NCBI GenBank assembly: GCA_017656345.1
Contig: JACDNZ010000002.1
Coordinates: forward strand, 1-64,000
Source of the DNA: Thermosipho sp. (in: thermotogales)
Lineage (GTDB): Bacteria; Thermotogota; Thermotogae; Thermotogales; Fervidobacteriaceae
Reading direction: 5' to 3'
Length of the DNA: 64,000 nucleotides
How positions within the stretch are numbered: the stretch's first letter is position 1; every line of letters starts with the position of its first letter. Below the pieces are notes generated by a model that searched no databases, was not told the origin of the DNA, and saw only the letters and a program-made list of their open reading frames with translations. The translations under genes were made by a program, and so were the position numbers. Below are positions 52,367 to 61,364 of the stretch, piece by piece.

Positions 52367-53782
52367 ATGTATGTATTCACAAAAGAAAAAGATAAAGAGA
52401 AAACTTTTATAAATGAAGAAATCATAAAAAAGACACTTGAAGAAACAGCAAACCCTGATAGCAAACAAATTCGAGAAATTTTACAAAAATCTCTTAATAA
52501 GCAAAGGCTGGAACCCAAAGAAGTAGCAACTCTTCTTAATGCAAGCAGCAAAGAGCAATGGGAAGAAATTTTTGAGGCAGCTAGAACTTTAAAGGAAAAA
52601 GTATACGGGAATAGAATAGTTCTATTTGCACCATTATACATTGGGAACGAATGTATCAATGATTGTGAATATTGTGGATTCAGAACTTCAAACAAATTGG
52701 TAATTAGAAAAACCCTCTCGCTTGAAGAACTCAAAAAAGAAGTTGAAACATTAGTTTCAAAAGGACATAAAAGATTAATTGTTGTATACGGAGAACATCC
52801 AAAATATTCTCCAGAATTTATTTCAAAAACAATTGACATAATTTATAATACAAAACTTGGTAACGGAGAAATAAGAAGGGTAAATGTAAATGCTGCCCCT
52901 CAAACAATAGAAGGTTACAAAATAATCAAAGAAGTAGGAATAGGTACTTTTCAAATTTTTCAGGAAACTTATCATTATCCAACCTATAAAAAACTACATC
53001 CAAGAGGGCCAAAATCCAACTTTGCATGGAGATTATATGGCTTAGACAGAGCAATGTTAGCTGGTATTGATGATGTTGGAATTGGTGCACTCTTTGGTTT
53101 ATACCACTGGAAATTTGAAGTAATGGGACTTATATACCATACAATTCATCTTGAAGAAAGATTTGGTGTAGGTCCACATACCATATCTTTCCCAAGGATT
53201 GAACCTGCTGTCGGTACTCCTATCGCTGAAAGACCACCTTATCTCGTAAGTGATGAAAACTTCAAAAAACTTGTAGCAGTCTTGAGATTAGCAGTTCCAT
53301 ATACAGGACTAATTTTAACTGCAAGGGAACTTGCAGACTTGAGAAGAGAAGTATTAAAGCTTGGAGTTTCACAAATTGATGCAGGTTCAAGCATAGGTGT
53401 AGGTTCGTATTCAGAAACAGATCCTGAAGTAATTAAAAAGAGCCAATTTATTCTTGGAGATACAAGAACATTGGACGAGGTAATATATGAACTACTTAAG
53501 GAAAATTATATTCCATCCTTCTGTACAGCATGTTACCGTGCGGGAAGAACTGGAGAACACTTTATGGAATTCGCAATTCCTGGATTTGTAAAAAGATTTT
53601 GTACTCCAAATGCTTTGTTTACTTTAAACGAATACCTGAACGATTACGCATCACCTAAAACTAAAACATTAGGAAAAGAAGTTATAAATAAAGAAGTTGA
53701 AAAAATCACAGACAAACAAAAAGATATAATTATTCAAGGTCTTAAAAGAATTGATATGGGGGAAAGAGATGTTAGATTTTAA
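52367..53782 (+). CDS. hydG: [FeFe] hydrogenase maturase HydG
   Basis: A radical SAM enzyme of 471 residues that cleaves tyrosine to make the CO and cyanide ligands of the H-cluster. The SAM cluster motif is CINDCEYCGF (CxxxCxxC). The auxiliary-cluster region near the C terminus has CTACYRAGRTGEHFMEFA, which distinguishes HydG from ThiH. A good AAAAGGGAG site precedes the ATG. It overlaps the next small gene by 14 bases. Part of the maturation operon with hydE. Confidence 0.96.
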   Translation: MYVFTKEKDKEKTFINEEIIKKTLEETANPDSKQIREILQKSLNKQRLEPKEVATLLNASSKEQWEEIFEAARTLKEKVYGNRIVLFAPLYIGNECINDCEYCGFRTSNKLVIRKTLSLEELKKEVETLVSKGHKRLIVVYGEHPKYSPEFISKTIDIIYNTKLGNGEIRRVNVNAAPQTIEGYKIIKEVGIGTFQIFQETYHYPTYKKLHPRGPKSNFAWRLYGLDRAMLAGIDDVGIGALFGLYHWKFEVMGLIYHTIHLEERFGVGPHTISFPRIEPAVGTPIAERPPYLVSDENFKKLVAVLRLAVPYTGLILTARELADLRREVLKLGVSQIDAGSSIGVGSYSETDPEVIKKSQFILGDTRTLDEVIYELLKENYIPSFCTACYRAGRTGEHFMEFAIPGFVKRFCTPNALFTLNEYLNDYASPKTKTLGKEVINKEVEKITDKQKDIIIQGLKRIDMGERDVRF

Positions 53783-54029
53783 GGAAACAAAACATCTTTT
53801 AAAAACAATTGCCCAAAATTATAACTGCAAAATCTGGATTTGTGAAAAAATAGGCCGTAGAATCTCCTATATTGAAGGTCTAAAAGCTGGTAATGAATAC
53901 TATCTTCCACCAGAAATTCTTTATGAAGATGAGAAATATGTTATCTTTACGGAAAATTTAAGCAAAAAGGATGAAAAACTTTTTAAATTAATACATGAGG
54001 TGATTGAAAATGTCAGAAATAATCAATAA
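53769..54029 (+). CDS. Unknown small protein encoded between hydG and hydE
   Basis: An 86-residue soluble protein. Visible features are two cysteines close together (NYNCKIWICEKIGRR) and a C-terminal amphipathic helix (KLFKLIHEVIENVRN). The middle reads AGNEYYLPPEILYEDEKYVIFTENLS, suggesting a small alpha/beta fold. No family is recognised beyond its place, which matches an unnamed gene of the Thermotoga cluster as I recall it. ATG 53769 follows GGGGGAAAG and is preferred to the track TTG at 53751. It overlaps hydG by 14 and hydE by 20 bases, so co-translation and a role in maturation are inferred. Confidence 0.6.
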   Translation: MLDFKETKHLLKTIAQNYNCKIWICEKIGRRISYIEGLKAGNEYYLPPEILYEDEKYVIFTENLSKKDEKLFKLIHEVIENVRNNQ

Positions 54030-55047
54030 ACTCGAACATAAAAGAGATGCAGTAACACTTGAAGATCTTGAATATATTTTATCAACCAACAAATTTGACA
54101 ACCAAATATTTGAACTTGCCGACAAAATAAGAAAAAAATATGTCGGTGAAGAAGTACACATCAGAGCAATTATAGAATTTTCAAATTATTGTAAAATGGA
54201 TTGTTTATATTGTGGATTAAGAAGTGAAAATAAAAACTTAAAAAGATACAGAATGACCCCCCAGGAAATTTTGGACCGTGCTAAATTAATCGCCGAAAAA
54301 GAAATTAAAACGGTGGTACTACAATCTGGTGAAGATCCATATTACACAACTGAAATTATTGAATATCTGATAAGTGAAATTAAAAAATTAGACATGGCTG
54401 TAACGCTAAGTATTGGTGAAAGAAGCTTTGAAGAATATAAAATCTGGAAAGAAGCTGGGGCTGACAGGTATTTAATGAGACATGAAACCGCTGATGAACA
54501 ACTGTATGATAAATTACACCCCAGTGATACATTTGAAAATAGAAAAAGACATTTACTAACTCTTAAAAAATTGGGATATGAGATAGGCGCAGGTTGTATG
54601 GTAGGATTACCAGGTCAAGGAGCTCTTGAACTTGCAAAAGATTTAATCTTTTTAAGAGACATTGATTCAGATATGATCGGAATTGGTCCTTTTATTCCAA
54701 ATCCTCACACACCATTGAAAAATGAAAAAGGTGGTGATTTAAACACAACACTAAAAGTTATAGCTCTTGCAAGAATATTAGTACCAACAGCAAATATACC
54801 AGCTACTACCGCTATGGGAAGTATTCATCCTTTTGGAAGACAAATGGCTTTGAAATGCGGAGCAAATGTAATTATGCCAAATTTAACTCCCAATCCTTAC
54901 AGACCAAACTATACACTTTATCCAAATAAAATATGTCTTTTTGAAGCAGATACGGCATGTATAAACTGTGTGAAAGGTATGATTAAGGGTTTAAATAGAG
55001 TTGTAGGAAAAAGCTATGGTTTCAGAGTAAAACTTGCTTCTATCTGA
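54010..55047 (+). CDS. hydE: [FeFe] hydrogenase maturase HydE
   Basis: A radical SAM TIM-barrel enzyme of 345 residues that helps build the bridging dithiolate-containing subcluster. The SAM cluster motif is CKMDCLYCGLRSEN. Further family segments are VVLQSGEDPYYTTE, SIGERSFEEYKIWKEAGADRYLMRHETAD, IGAGCMVGLPGQ and IGPFIPNPHTPL. The ATG at 54010 is six bases from GAGGTGAT; the track TTG at 54004 touches that site. hydF is not in the window. The gene ends six bases from the convergent amidohydrolase stop. Confidence 0.95.
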   Translation: MSEIINKLEHKRDAVTLEDLEYILSTNKFDNQIFELADKIRKKYVGEEVHIRAIIEFSNYCKMDCLYCGLRSENKNLKRYRMTPQEILDRAKLIAEKEIKTVVLQSGEDPYYTTEIIEYLISEIKKLDMAVTLSIGERSFEEYKIWKEAGADRYLMRHETADEQLYDKLHPSDTFENRKRHLLTLKKLGYEIGAGCMVGLPGQGALELAKDLIFLRDIDSDMIGIGPFIPNPHTPLKNEKGGDLNTTLKVIALARILVPTANIPATTAMGSIHPFGRQMALKCGANVIMPNLTPNPYRPNYTLYPNKICLFEADTACINCVKGMIKGLNRVVGKSYGFRVKLASI

Positions 55048-55053
55048 AAATAA

Positions 55054-56340
55054 TTAAACTAATTTTTTTCCATCGACATAGACTGAATTTATATCAGTCA
55101 ACTCTTTATCATTAAAAACAACAAAATCAGCTTTATATCCTTCTTTTATTTTACCTATTTTTTCGTTAATTATTTCACCGGAACTTTCTGTATACAGTTT
55201 AATCGATTCAGCAAATGAAAATCCTAGTTTCAAAGCACTATTTATTACATACCATGGATCAAATGGAGAAACAGGTGCATCACTTGAAAAAGAAATACCA
55301 ATTCCTGTGTCATACATTTTTTTGAAAGGATAAAGATACAGGTTCTTCTTTGAAACATATTTTATAATTTCTCTATCTTCAAAATAAAAATGTGGTTGAA
55401 TTGAAAAAACAAAATTTTTCAATCTTAAAAAGTCAGCTTTTTTTACTAACTGAGCATGAATTATTCTATGGCCATAATGTTTCCCAAATAAATCTAAAAC
55501 TCTTGTAAGTGCTTCATCACCAATTGTATGAACACAAACTTGTAAATTATTTTTATCAGCAAATTCCACAATATCCTTAAAATTCTGAGGCAAAACAAAT
55601 CTTCCAAAATTATCTTTTGTATCTGAATATGGTGTTGATAAAAACGCAGTTTTACCCCCCAATGAACCATCAGCAAATAGTTTAACACCAAAAATTTTCG
55701 ATTTTCCAAAATCTTTAAATGCGTATTTCCAGGGTTTAGTTGTATATAATTTCTCGTATATTCTTATCTTGCTTCTTTTCAATAGCTTAGTTAGAGTTTC
55801 AAATGTAATTCCATGAAAATCGTCAGAATGTACACTTGTTATTCCTTTTTTTAACATCTCATTCTGGGCTTTTTCAAAAGCTTCAATATAAAAATCTTCC
55901 GGTAACAACTCCCAAATTTTTTCTAATTCATCTTCTTCCAGAAGAAATTTATTCATACCAAGCATTTCTTGAGCAAGTTTATTTATCCAGGCAATGTGGC
56001 CACACCTTCTTATTAAGATTACAGGTTTATCAACTTCATTTAAAATTTCTATATTCTGTGGTAAGTTGCTCCAACCCCTTCCTAAAATAAACTTGTCATT
56101 ACTTTTCAAAACAGCGTCAACAACATCTGTATTCTCCAGGTTTAAAGTTAATAACTTTATGCCTATTCCTAAAACATGAGCATGAGAATCAGAAAAACCT
56201 GGAAGAATATACTTTCCTTCCAGGTTTAAAACTTTTTCATCTAAATATTTATTACAATCTATAAAAATTCCTTTCTCTATGCATAAATCCTTTTTTACAA
56301 ATTTCCCATCAATCCATACATTTGCATTTGTTATTCTCAT
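55054..56340 (-). CDS. YtcJ-like metal-dependent amidohydrolase
   Basis: A cytoplasmic protein of 428 residues with the amidohydrolase-3 pattern. The metal site at the barrel start is [19 protein letters not shown] and [20 protein letters not shown] follow, then [15 protein letters not shown] and [12 protein letters not shown] with the catalytic aspartate. The C-terminal strand is [11 protein letters not shown]. Substrates of this group are mostly unknown (N-acyl or imide compounds). The ATG overlaps the pfkA stop (ATGA), so it is translated from the pfkA message. Confidence 0.88.
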   Translation of the reverse strand: MRITNANVWIDGKFVKKDLCIEKGIFIDCNKYLDEKVLNLEGKYILPGFSDSHAHVLGIGIKLLTLNLENTDVVDAVLKSNDKFILGRGWSNLPQNIEILNEVDKPVILIRRCGHIAWINKLAQEMLGMNKFLLEEDELEKIWELLPEDFYIEAFEKAQNEMLKKGITSVHSDDFHGITFETLTKLLKRSKIRIYEKLYTTKPWKYAFKDFGKSKIFGVKLFADGSLGGKTAFLSTPYSDTKDNFGRFVLPQNFKDIVEFADKNNLQVCVHTIGDEALTRVLDLFGKHYGHRIIHAQLVKKADFLRLKNFVFSIQPHFYFEDREIIKYVSKKNLYLYPFKKMYDTGIGISFSSDAPVSPFDPWYVINSALKLGFSFAESIKLYTESSGEIINEKIGKIKEGYKADFVVFNDKELTDINSVYVDGKKLV

Positions 56341-57296
56341 GATAGCAATGCAGTAAGTTCCACAAGTTCCATATTTAAAGATTTCTTCTGATTCAAAACC
56401 TCATCTAATTTCACTGGCACAATTTTTCCACCCTGTAAAGCTGTCATAACGTAACTTACCCCTCTTTTCAAGTATTCAACTGCTGCTACTCCCATTCGAG
56501 AAGCAAGTAACCTATCAAATGCAGTTGGTGAACCACCACGTTGAATATGTCCGAGAATTGTAATCCTTGTTTCATAACCTATTCTATGTTCAAGATGTCT
56601 TGCAACAGTATACGCACTTGCTGCACCTTCGGCTACAACTACGATACAATTAATTTTTCCTCTTTCTCTCTCTTTCAATATCTTATTACCTAAAGCTTCA
56701 TAATTGACTGGAATTTCCGGAATTACAATAGCTTCAGCTCCAGTTACTAATCCTGAAACTGCTGCAATATATCCTGAGGAACGTCCCATAACTTCAACAA
56801 TAAATGCCCTTTCATGTGATGAAGCGGTATCTTTCAACTTTTGTATAGCATCAACTACTGTATTCAAACATGTATCTACTCCAATACACATATCTGTAAA
56901 AGCTATATCATTATCAATAGTTCCTGGAATTCCTACAACAGGAATCTTTTGCTCTTCTTCTAAAAACATTGCTCCATGTAAACTTCCCTCACCGCCAATT
57001 ACTACTAAACCTTCTATCCCATGTTTCGCCAGTATTTTTCCAGCTTCTGCTCTGGTTTCTTTTCTCACAAACTCTGGACATCTACTGCTTCTAAGTATGG
57101 TCCCACCTTTTTCCATTATTCCACCAACAGAAGCAAAATTCATTTCAACAAAATCTTCATCTAAAAGGCCTGCGTAACCTCTTTTTATACCAATAACCTG
57201 TATATCATTATTAACAGCATACCTCACAACCGCCCTAATAGCTGCATTCATTCCTGGCGCATCGCCACCACTCGTCATAACAGCAATTTTTTTCAT
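56337..57296 (-). CDS. pfkA: ATP-dependent 6-phosphofructokinase
   Basis: A 319-residue glycolytic kinase that phosphorylates fructose 6-phosphate. The ATP-binding [54 protein letters not shown] and [16 protein letters not shown] segments are all present. Glycine in GGEGS points to ATP rather than pyrophosphate as donor. GGEGS instead of the common GGDGS also appears in the Thermotoga maritima enzyme as I remember it. Usual allosteric sites can be expected. AAAGGAGG precedes the ATG. The gene has its own promoter. Confidence 0.97.
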   Translation of the reverse strand: MKKIAVMTSGGDAPGMNAAIRAVVRYAVNNDIQVIGIKRGYAGLLDEDFVEMNFASVGGIMEKGGTILRSSRCPEFVRKETRAEAGKILAKHGIEGLVVIGGEGSLHGAMFLEEEQKIPVVGIPGTIDNDIAFTDMCIGVDTCLNTVVDAIQKLKDTASSHERAFIVEVMGRSSGYIAAVSGLVTGAEAIVIPEIPVNYEALGNKILKERERGKINCIVVVAEGAASAYTVARHLEHRIGYETRITILGHIQRGGSPTAFDRLLASRMGVAAVEYLKRGVSYVMTALQGGKIVPVKLDEVLNQKKSLNMELVELTALLS

Positions 57297-57331
57297 AACT
57301 ATTCCTCCTTTGTGAATTTATTTTCAAATAT

Positions 57332-57359
57332 ATATTATCATAAATACCAATATTTTCAA
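57332..57359 (-). promoter_or_regulatory. Promoter of pfkA
   Basis: The minus strand reads TTGAAA, 16 bases, TAATAT, with TGA before the -10. It lies 36-63 bases before the start codon. Confidence 0.6.
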
Positions 57360-57449
57360 TAAAATACTGTTTACAATGGTTATGACGATTTATGTATAAA
57401 TAACTTTTTGTTTTTAGCTTTTTTACAAAATTTTTATAATACTAACAAA

Positions 57450-57471
57450 AAAGTGACCAGATGGTCACTTT
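57450..57471 (-). terminator. Intrinsic terminator of the CYTH gene
   Basis: AAGTGACC / GGTCACTT stem with a 4-base loop. Reading the minus strand it is followed by TTTTTTGTTAG. The plus strand also has a T run, but no plus gene ends here. Confidence 0.8.
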
Positions 57472-57478
57472 AATTTTT

Positions 57479-58051
57479 TTATCTACTTTTTATTAATTTT
57501 TCATACAGAAAGTTAATCAATTTATTTGTTTCAAGATCAATTTTTCGGGCTAGTTGTTCGTTTGTATATTTTTTAAAATCAGATACTTCAAATTCTTTAA
57601 ACCCATATTTTTGTTCTATTTCCTCAAAATCATTAAACGTCTCAATTTCTGCTAGGTATTTTACTTTAACTGGCTCCCCTATACTTAAAAATTCATCCAA
57701 AACTATTTCTGGATCCATGCCTGGATAAGTTAAGTAATATCTTAATTTCATTGTCAATTTATATTCTTTTAACAAGTCAACATTAATTTTTTTCTCTTCT
57801 ATCTCAAATTCATATTCTTCTCTTTCAAAACCTCTCAACTTTCCTTTAAAAGCTATTACCCATTTCTTATTAAAATCCTTATCAATTACCAGTCTCAATC
57901 TGTATTTTGGTACTTTAATCCTATTATCAATTATAAAATCCAAATCATTAATATACCATTGAATTACCCCAACATTTAAAAGACTCTCCAATTTTAGTTT
58001 TTCTGACAAATAATCCGGTATTAAATACTTTTTTTCTCTTTCAATTTTCAT
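57479..58051 (-). CDS. CYTH-domain protein
   Basis: A 190-residue protein beginning with the CYTH signature IEREKKYLI (ExExK), followed by alternating charged strands (YRLRLVIDKDFNKKWVIAFKG, REEYEFEIEEK, KLRYYLTY and a late YLAEIETF). These tunnel-fold enzymes bind triphosphates with divalent metal; members include inorganic and thiamine triphosphatases and class IV adenylate cyclases. Activity cannot be chosen from sequence alone. The start overlaps the membrane protein gene by 11 bases. Confidence 0.8.
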   Translation of the reverse strand: MKIEREKKYLIPDYLSEKLKLESLLNVGVIQWYINDLDFIIDNRIKVPKYRLRLVIDKDFNKKWVIAFKGKLRGFEREEYEFEIEEKKINVDLLKEYKLTMKLRYYLTYPGMDPEIVLDEFLSIGEPVKVKYLAEIETFNDFEEIEQKYGFKEFEVSDFKKYTNEQLARKIDLETNKLINFLYEKLIKSR

Positions 58052-58532
58052 TTTCGATCCTCTTAACTTTCACAAAGTTTTTAAATTCTTTTGAAAGTGA
58101 ATAAAAGAAATAAAAAGAGTATATTCCCAACGTAATTATTGAAAAAAAGAGCAATTTTAAAACAGATTTCTTAGAACCAATTATAGCTATAATCATTTTC
58201 ATATAAATCAAAGTCAAAATGAACGAAAAAAATTGGGCTAGTCCCCAAGTAAAATATGAATTCGTTAAATATAACGGCAATAACGAAAATAAATCAATTG
58301 CTAAAATCGCATAAAATAATGAGAAAATATTTGCAATTTTCAACTTTTTCAAATAATATGCATACAAAAACAAAAGTAAATTAAAAAAAATCACAGAGAT
58401 ACTTACAAACACATCAGACACCGCTGCATTAAAAAAATAAAATACATTTCCAAGAATAGATGAAACTATAAACGTTAATGTGGTTAAATCCAAAAATTTA
58501 ATACCAATCACTCCCAAATTTTTATTCTCCAA
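58041..58532 (-). CDS. Small integral membrane protein of unknown function
   Basis: A 163-residue protein with four to five hydrophobic segments and a short charged tail ending KVKRIENEN. The segment SIITLGIYSFYFFYSLSKEF resembles the helix turn of DUF4234-type proteins, but the match is weak. It precedes the CYTH gene with an 11-base overlap, so the two probably act together. No signal peptide or motif suggests chemistry. Confidence 0.6.
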   Translation of the reverse strand: MENKNLGVIGIKFLDLTTLTFIVSSILGNVFYFFNAAVSDVFVSISVIFFNLLLFLYAYYLKKLKIANIFSLFYAILAIDLFSLLPLYLTNSYFTWGLAQFFSFILTLIYMKMIIAIIGSKKSVLKLLFFSIITLGIYSFYFFYSLSKEFKNFVKVKRIENEN

Positions 58533-58573
58533 TTACTATTATTATATATTTATTATTTTTAGTCAACAAATAA

Positions 58574-58605
58574 AATAGGCTCCCTTTCTGGAGCCTATTT
58601 TTATT
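58574..58605. terminator. Terminator at the end of the fab operon
   Basis: AATAGGCTCC / GGAGCCTATT perfect 10-bp stem with a 6-base loop. T-rich tracts occur on both sides. Reading the minus strand it lies just after fabD. Confidence 0.85.
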
Positions 58606-58628
58606 TTATTTTTATTTTAGTAAAAAAT

Positions 58629-59519
58629 TCAAACATTTACACTCTCAAATTGTAACTTAGTAAAATGCACAATATCTAAACGTTCGCGTTTTAACATATT
58701 TGAAAGCACGTTTTTAGGTCCAACTTCTATAAAATTTGTTACTCCTAATTCTACCATTCTTTTAACAGATTGATACCAGTAAACTGGCCCTGAAATTTGT
58801 TCAAGTAAATAGTGTTTCAATTCAACCGGGTCTTTGGTTTCTTTTCCTGTACTATTTAAAACTATTGGGAAACGTGGTTCATTAAATTTTATGTGCTCAA
58901 TTTCTCTTGCCATCTTCTCTTTGGCACTTTCCAAATATGGGGTATGAAAAGGGCCAGAAACAACTAACTCTTTTACTCTAATTCCTTTTTTAGTACAATC
59001 ATCTATAAACTTAATAATAGAACTTTTTAAACCACTTACAACTGTTTGTGTTGAAGAATTATAATTTGCAACATATAATTCTTCATAATTATTTATCATT
59101 TTTTCAACTTCTTCTGGCTTAACTCTAAGTACAGCAGCCATACTTCCATGACCAGGTTCTATAGCTTCAGAAATATATTCGCCACGTTTTCTTACCAGAT
59201 ATATTCCCGTATCAAAATCGTAAACTCCTGCAACTGCGAACGCTGTATATTCCCCTAAACTATGTCCTGCTACAATATCTGGTAAAAAATTATTTCTTTC
59301 TAAAAACTTATATCCCACGTAACTTGCCAAGAAAATTGCAGGTTGAGCATTTTCAGTAATTTTTAATATCTCCTCATCGCCGTTCATTATATTTACTAAA
59401 TCAATATTTAAAATTTTCTGAGCTCTTTTGCTAAATTCTTCCCAATCTGGAAATATTGAAAAATCATTTGCCATACCAGAATATTGTGAACCCTGTCCAG
59501 GAAATAAAAACGCTCTCAT
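58629..59519 (-). CDS. fabD: Malonyl-CoA:ACP transacylase
   Basis: A 296-residue enzyme that loads malonyl groups onto acyl carrier protein. The first oxyanion segment is LFPGQGSQYSGM, the nucleophile elbow GHSLGEYTAF, and the catalytic histidine is in VSGPFHTPYLE. Late motifs ISGPVYWYQSVKRM and FIEVGPKNVLSNML are typical. The ATG overlaps the bioY stop by one base (TAATG). Last gene of the operon. Confidence 0.96.
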   Translation of the reverse strand: MRAFLFPGQGSQYSGMANDFSIFPDWEEFSKRAQKILNIDLVNIMNGDEEILKITENAQPAIFLASYVGYKFLERNNFLPDIVAGHSLGEYTAFAVAGVYDFDTGIYLVRKRGEYISEAIEPGHGSMAAVLRVKPEEVEKMINNYEELYVANYNSSTQTVVSGLKSSIIKFIDDCTKKGIRVKELVVSGPFHTPYLESAKEKMAREIEHIKFNEPRFPIVLNSTGKETKDPVELKHYLLEQISGPVYWYQSVKRMVELGVTNFIEVGPKNVLSNMLKRERLDIVHFTKLQFESVNV

Positions 59520-60022
59520 TATTTCACCTCCAAAATTTCCAACTTCTCCGATACAAAAATTGCCACCGTAAGTTTTATAAAATCAAGTGCAATAAATGGG
59601 AGAACACCAACCAGAATTGCTTTTACAAAGCTTTTCGTATAAAATGCTAAAACTGACGTTCCGAGAAAATAAACTATAGCCAAACCAGAAATTCCATATA
59701 TAAACTTTGAATATAAATTTTGCCTAGAAAATGAAACAATTAGAGCTGCAAAAGGAAAAGCCAGTAAATATCCACCTGTTGGCCCAAGCAAGTGAAACAA
59801 TCCTCCAGAAAAATTGGCAAAAACTGGTAATCCAATTGCACCCATTAACAGATAAATTATTTGTGTAAGAAATGCCATCCAGGGTCTTAAAACATAGCCA
59901 GTTAAAAAAACGATCAATATTTGAAGTGTAAAAGGCACATTACCAATGGGAATTGATACCTGTGCTCCAACTATTGTCAATGACACAAATAATGATATCA
60001 ATGCTAGATCTTTTGTTTTCAA
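59519..60022 (-). CDS. bioY: BioY biotin transporter substrate-binding subunit
   Basis: An S-component membrane protein of 167 residues with six helices. The family segment is PIGNVPFTLQILIVFLTGYVLRPW, then GLPVFANFSGGLFHLLGPTGGYLLAFP. It binds biotin and works alone or with an ECF module (EcfAAT) encoded elsewhere. Its place among fatty-acid genes fits the need for biotin in acetyl-CoA carboxylase. The TTG start follows GGAGGTAGG and overlaps the fabK stop. Confidence 0.95.
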   Translation of the reverse strand: MKTKDLALISLFVSLTIVGAQVSIPIGNVPFTLQILIVFLTGYVLRPWMAFLTQIIYLLMGAIGLPVFANFSGGLFHLLGPTGGYLLAFPFAALIVSFSRQNLYSKFIYGISGLAIVYFLGTSVLAFYTKSFVKAILVGVLPFIALDFIKLTVAIFVSEKLEILEVK

Positions 60023-60951
60023 AAGCCTACCTCCTTTAATCTATCAATTGTTTCAAAAAATTCTTTTACTATTTCTTCAATGATTTCATGTACACTTTTG
60101 ATATTGTCAATAAGCCCAGAAGACTGACCAGCCATAAATGAACCTTCTTCTAAATTTCCATCCAACACCGCTTTTCTCAAGCTTCCAACCAGTACATTTT
60201 CTGCTTCTTCTGGACTTTTTACTTCCAATTCTTTCACAATTTTTGCAAATCTTGTTTTTATAACCCTTGCAGAATGTCCTAAATTCGCACCAGTTATTAC
60301 TGTGTCTCTTATTCCTGATCTTAAAATTAAACCTTTAAAATTTTCATGTGTATCAGCTTCTTTACTTGCAATAAACCTTGTCCCCATTTGGATTCCTTCA
60401 GCACCTAAAGCAAAAGCAGCTGCCATTCCTTTTCCATCTGCAATTCCTCCAGCAGCAATTACCGGTATTTTTACTTTCTTCGCAACTGCATTTACTAAAA
60501 CAAATGTCGTAACTTCACCTATATGTCCTCCAGATTCCATTCCTTCAGCAATAACCGCATCTGCTCCACTTCGTTCAACCATTCTGGCTAAATTATCTGA
60601 AGCAACCACCGGTACTACTTTTATTCCATTTTCCTTTAAATCTTTTATATATTTTGTGGGATTTCCAGCTCCAAAAGTAACAACTGGAACCTTATTTTTT
60701 ATAACAACCTCTATCAACTCATCAGAATATGGTGAAACCAGAATAATATTTACGCCAAATGGTTTATCAGTTAATCTTCTCAAATTATCTATCTCTCTTT
60801 GCAAATCATCTTTTCTCATTGGACCTGCACCAATTATTCCCAATCCACCAGCTTCAGATACTGCTGCTGCAAGTTTTGAAGTACCTGCCCAAGACATTCC
60901 TCCCATAATAATCGGGTATTTTATTCCAAATAATTCACAAACTCTATTCAC
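60019..60951 (-). CDS. fabK: Enoyl-ACP reductase, FMN type
   Basis: A 310-residue flavoprotein that carries out the last reduction of fatty-acid elongation, replacing FabI. YPIIMGGMSWAGTSKLAAAVSEAGGLGIIGAGPM opens the barrel, VIAEGMESGGHIGEVTTFVLV carries the FMN and active-site region, and VIAAGGIADGKGMAAAFALGAEGIQMGTRF closes it. Related nitronate monooxygenases are similar, but the operon context favours FabK. The GTG start follows AAGGAGTG. Confidence 0.93.
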   Translation of the reverse strand: MNRVCELFGIKYPIIMGGMSWAGTSKLAAAVSEAGGLGIIGAGPMRKDDLQREIDNLRRLTDKPFGVNIILVSPYSDELIEVVIKNKVPVVTFGAGNPTKYIKDLKENGIKVVPVVASDNLARMVERSGADAVIAEGMESGGHIGEVTTFVLVNAVAKKVKIPVIAAGGIADGKGMAAAFALGAEGIQMGTRFIASKEADTHENFKGLILRSGIRDTVITGANLGHSARVIKTRFAKIVKELEVKSPEEAENVLVGSLRKAVLDGNLEEGSFMAGQSSGLIDNIKSVHEIIEEIVKEFFETIDRLKEVGF

Positions 60952-60955
60952 ATTA

Positions 60956-61363
60956 TCACTCCTTAACTCCCAGCATTAATTGTGCCTTTGCTACCATTTT
61001 TGAACCTACAAATGCTTTTGCATCGACAAAAACAATGTTTCCTCTTCTTTCTTTTAATTTAACCTCATACCTTAACACACATTCTGGCCTGACTTCTGAT
61101 TTGAACCTTGCAGAATCAATTCCTAAAAAGAGGGGAATTTCTGAACCTTTTAATAACATCAAACCAGCAGTTTGAGCAAGACCTTCAATAATATATACTC
61201 CAGGATAAATGGGATATTCTGGAAAATGACCTTTAAAAACTGGATTATCACGTTTTATATCTTTTTCAGCAATTATATAATCTTCTTTCTTTTCTATTAC
61301 TCTATCAACCAAAAGAATAGGATCTCTATGTGGTAAAATTTTCATTATCTCTTCTTTATTCAT
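60956..61363 (-). CDS. fabZ: 3-hydroxyacyl-ACP dehydratase
   Basis: A hot-dog-fold enzyme of 135 residues that removes water in fatty-acid elongation. LPHRDPILLVDRVIE is the N-terminal signature, and the catalytic histidine and glutamate lie in FKGHFPEYPIYPGVYIIEGLAQTAG. The track start at 61381 reads into fabF. The ATG at 61363 has GGGAGG upstream and begins one base after the fabF stop, so it is preferred. Confidence 0.95.
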   Translation of the reverse strand: MNKEEIMKILPHRDPILLVDRVIEKKEDYIIAEKDIKRDNPVFKGHFPEYPIYPGVYIIEGLAQTAGLMLLKGSEIPLFLGIDSARFKSEVRPECVLRYEVKLKERRGNIVFVDAKAFVGSKMVAKAQLMLGVKE

Positions 61364-61364
61364 A

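Noticed and set aside
56950-57000. GGEGS instead of GGDGS in phosphofructokinase
   Set aside because: I recall the same residue in the Thermotoga maritima enzyme, so it is a lineage trait rather than a defect.
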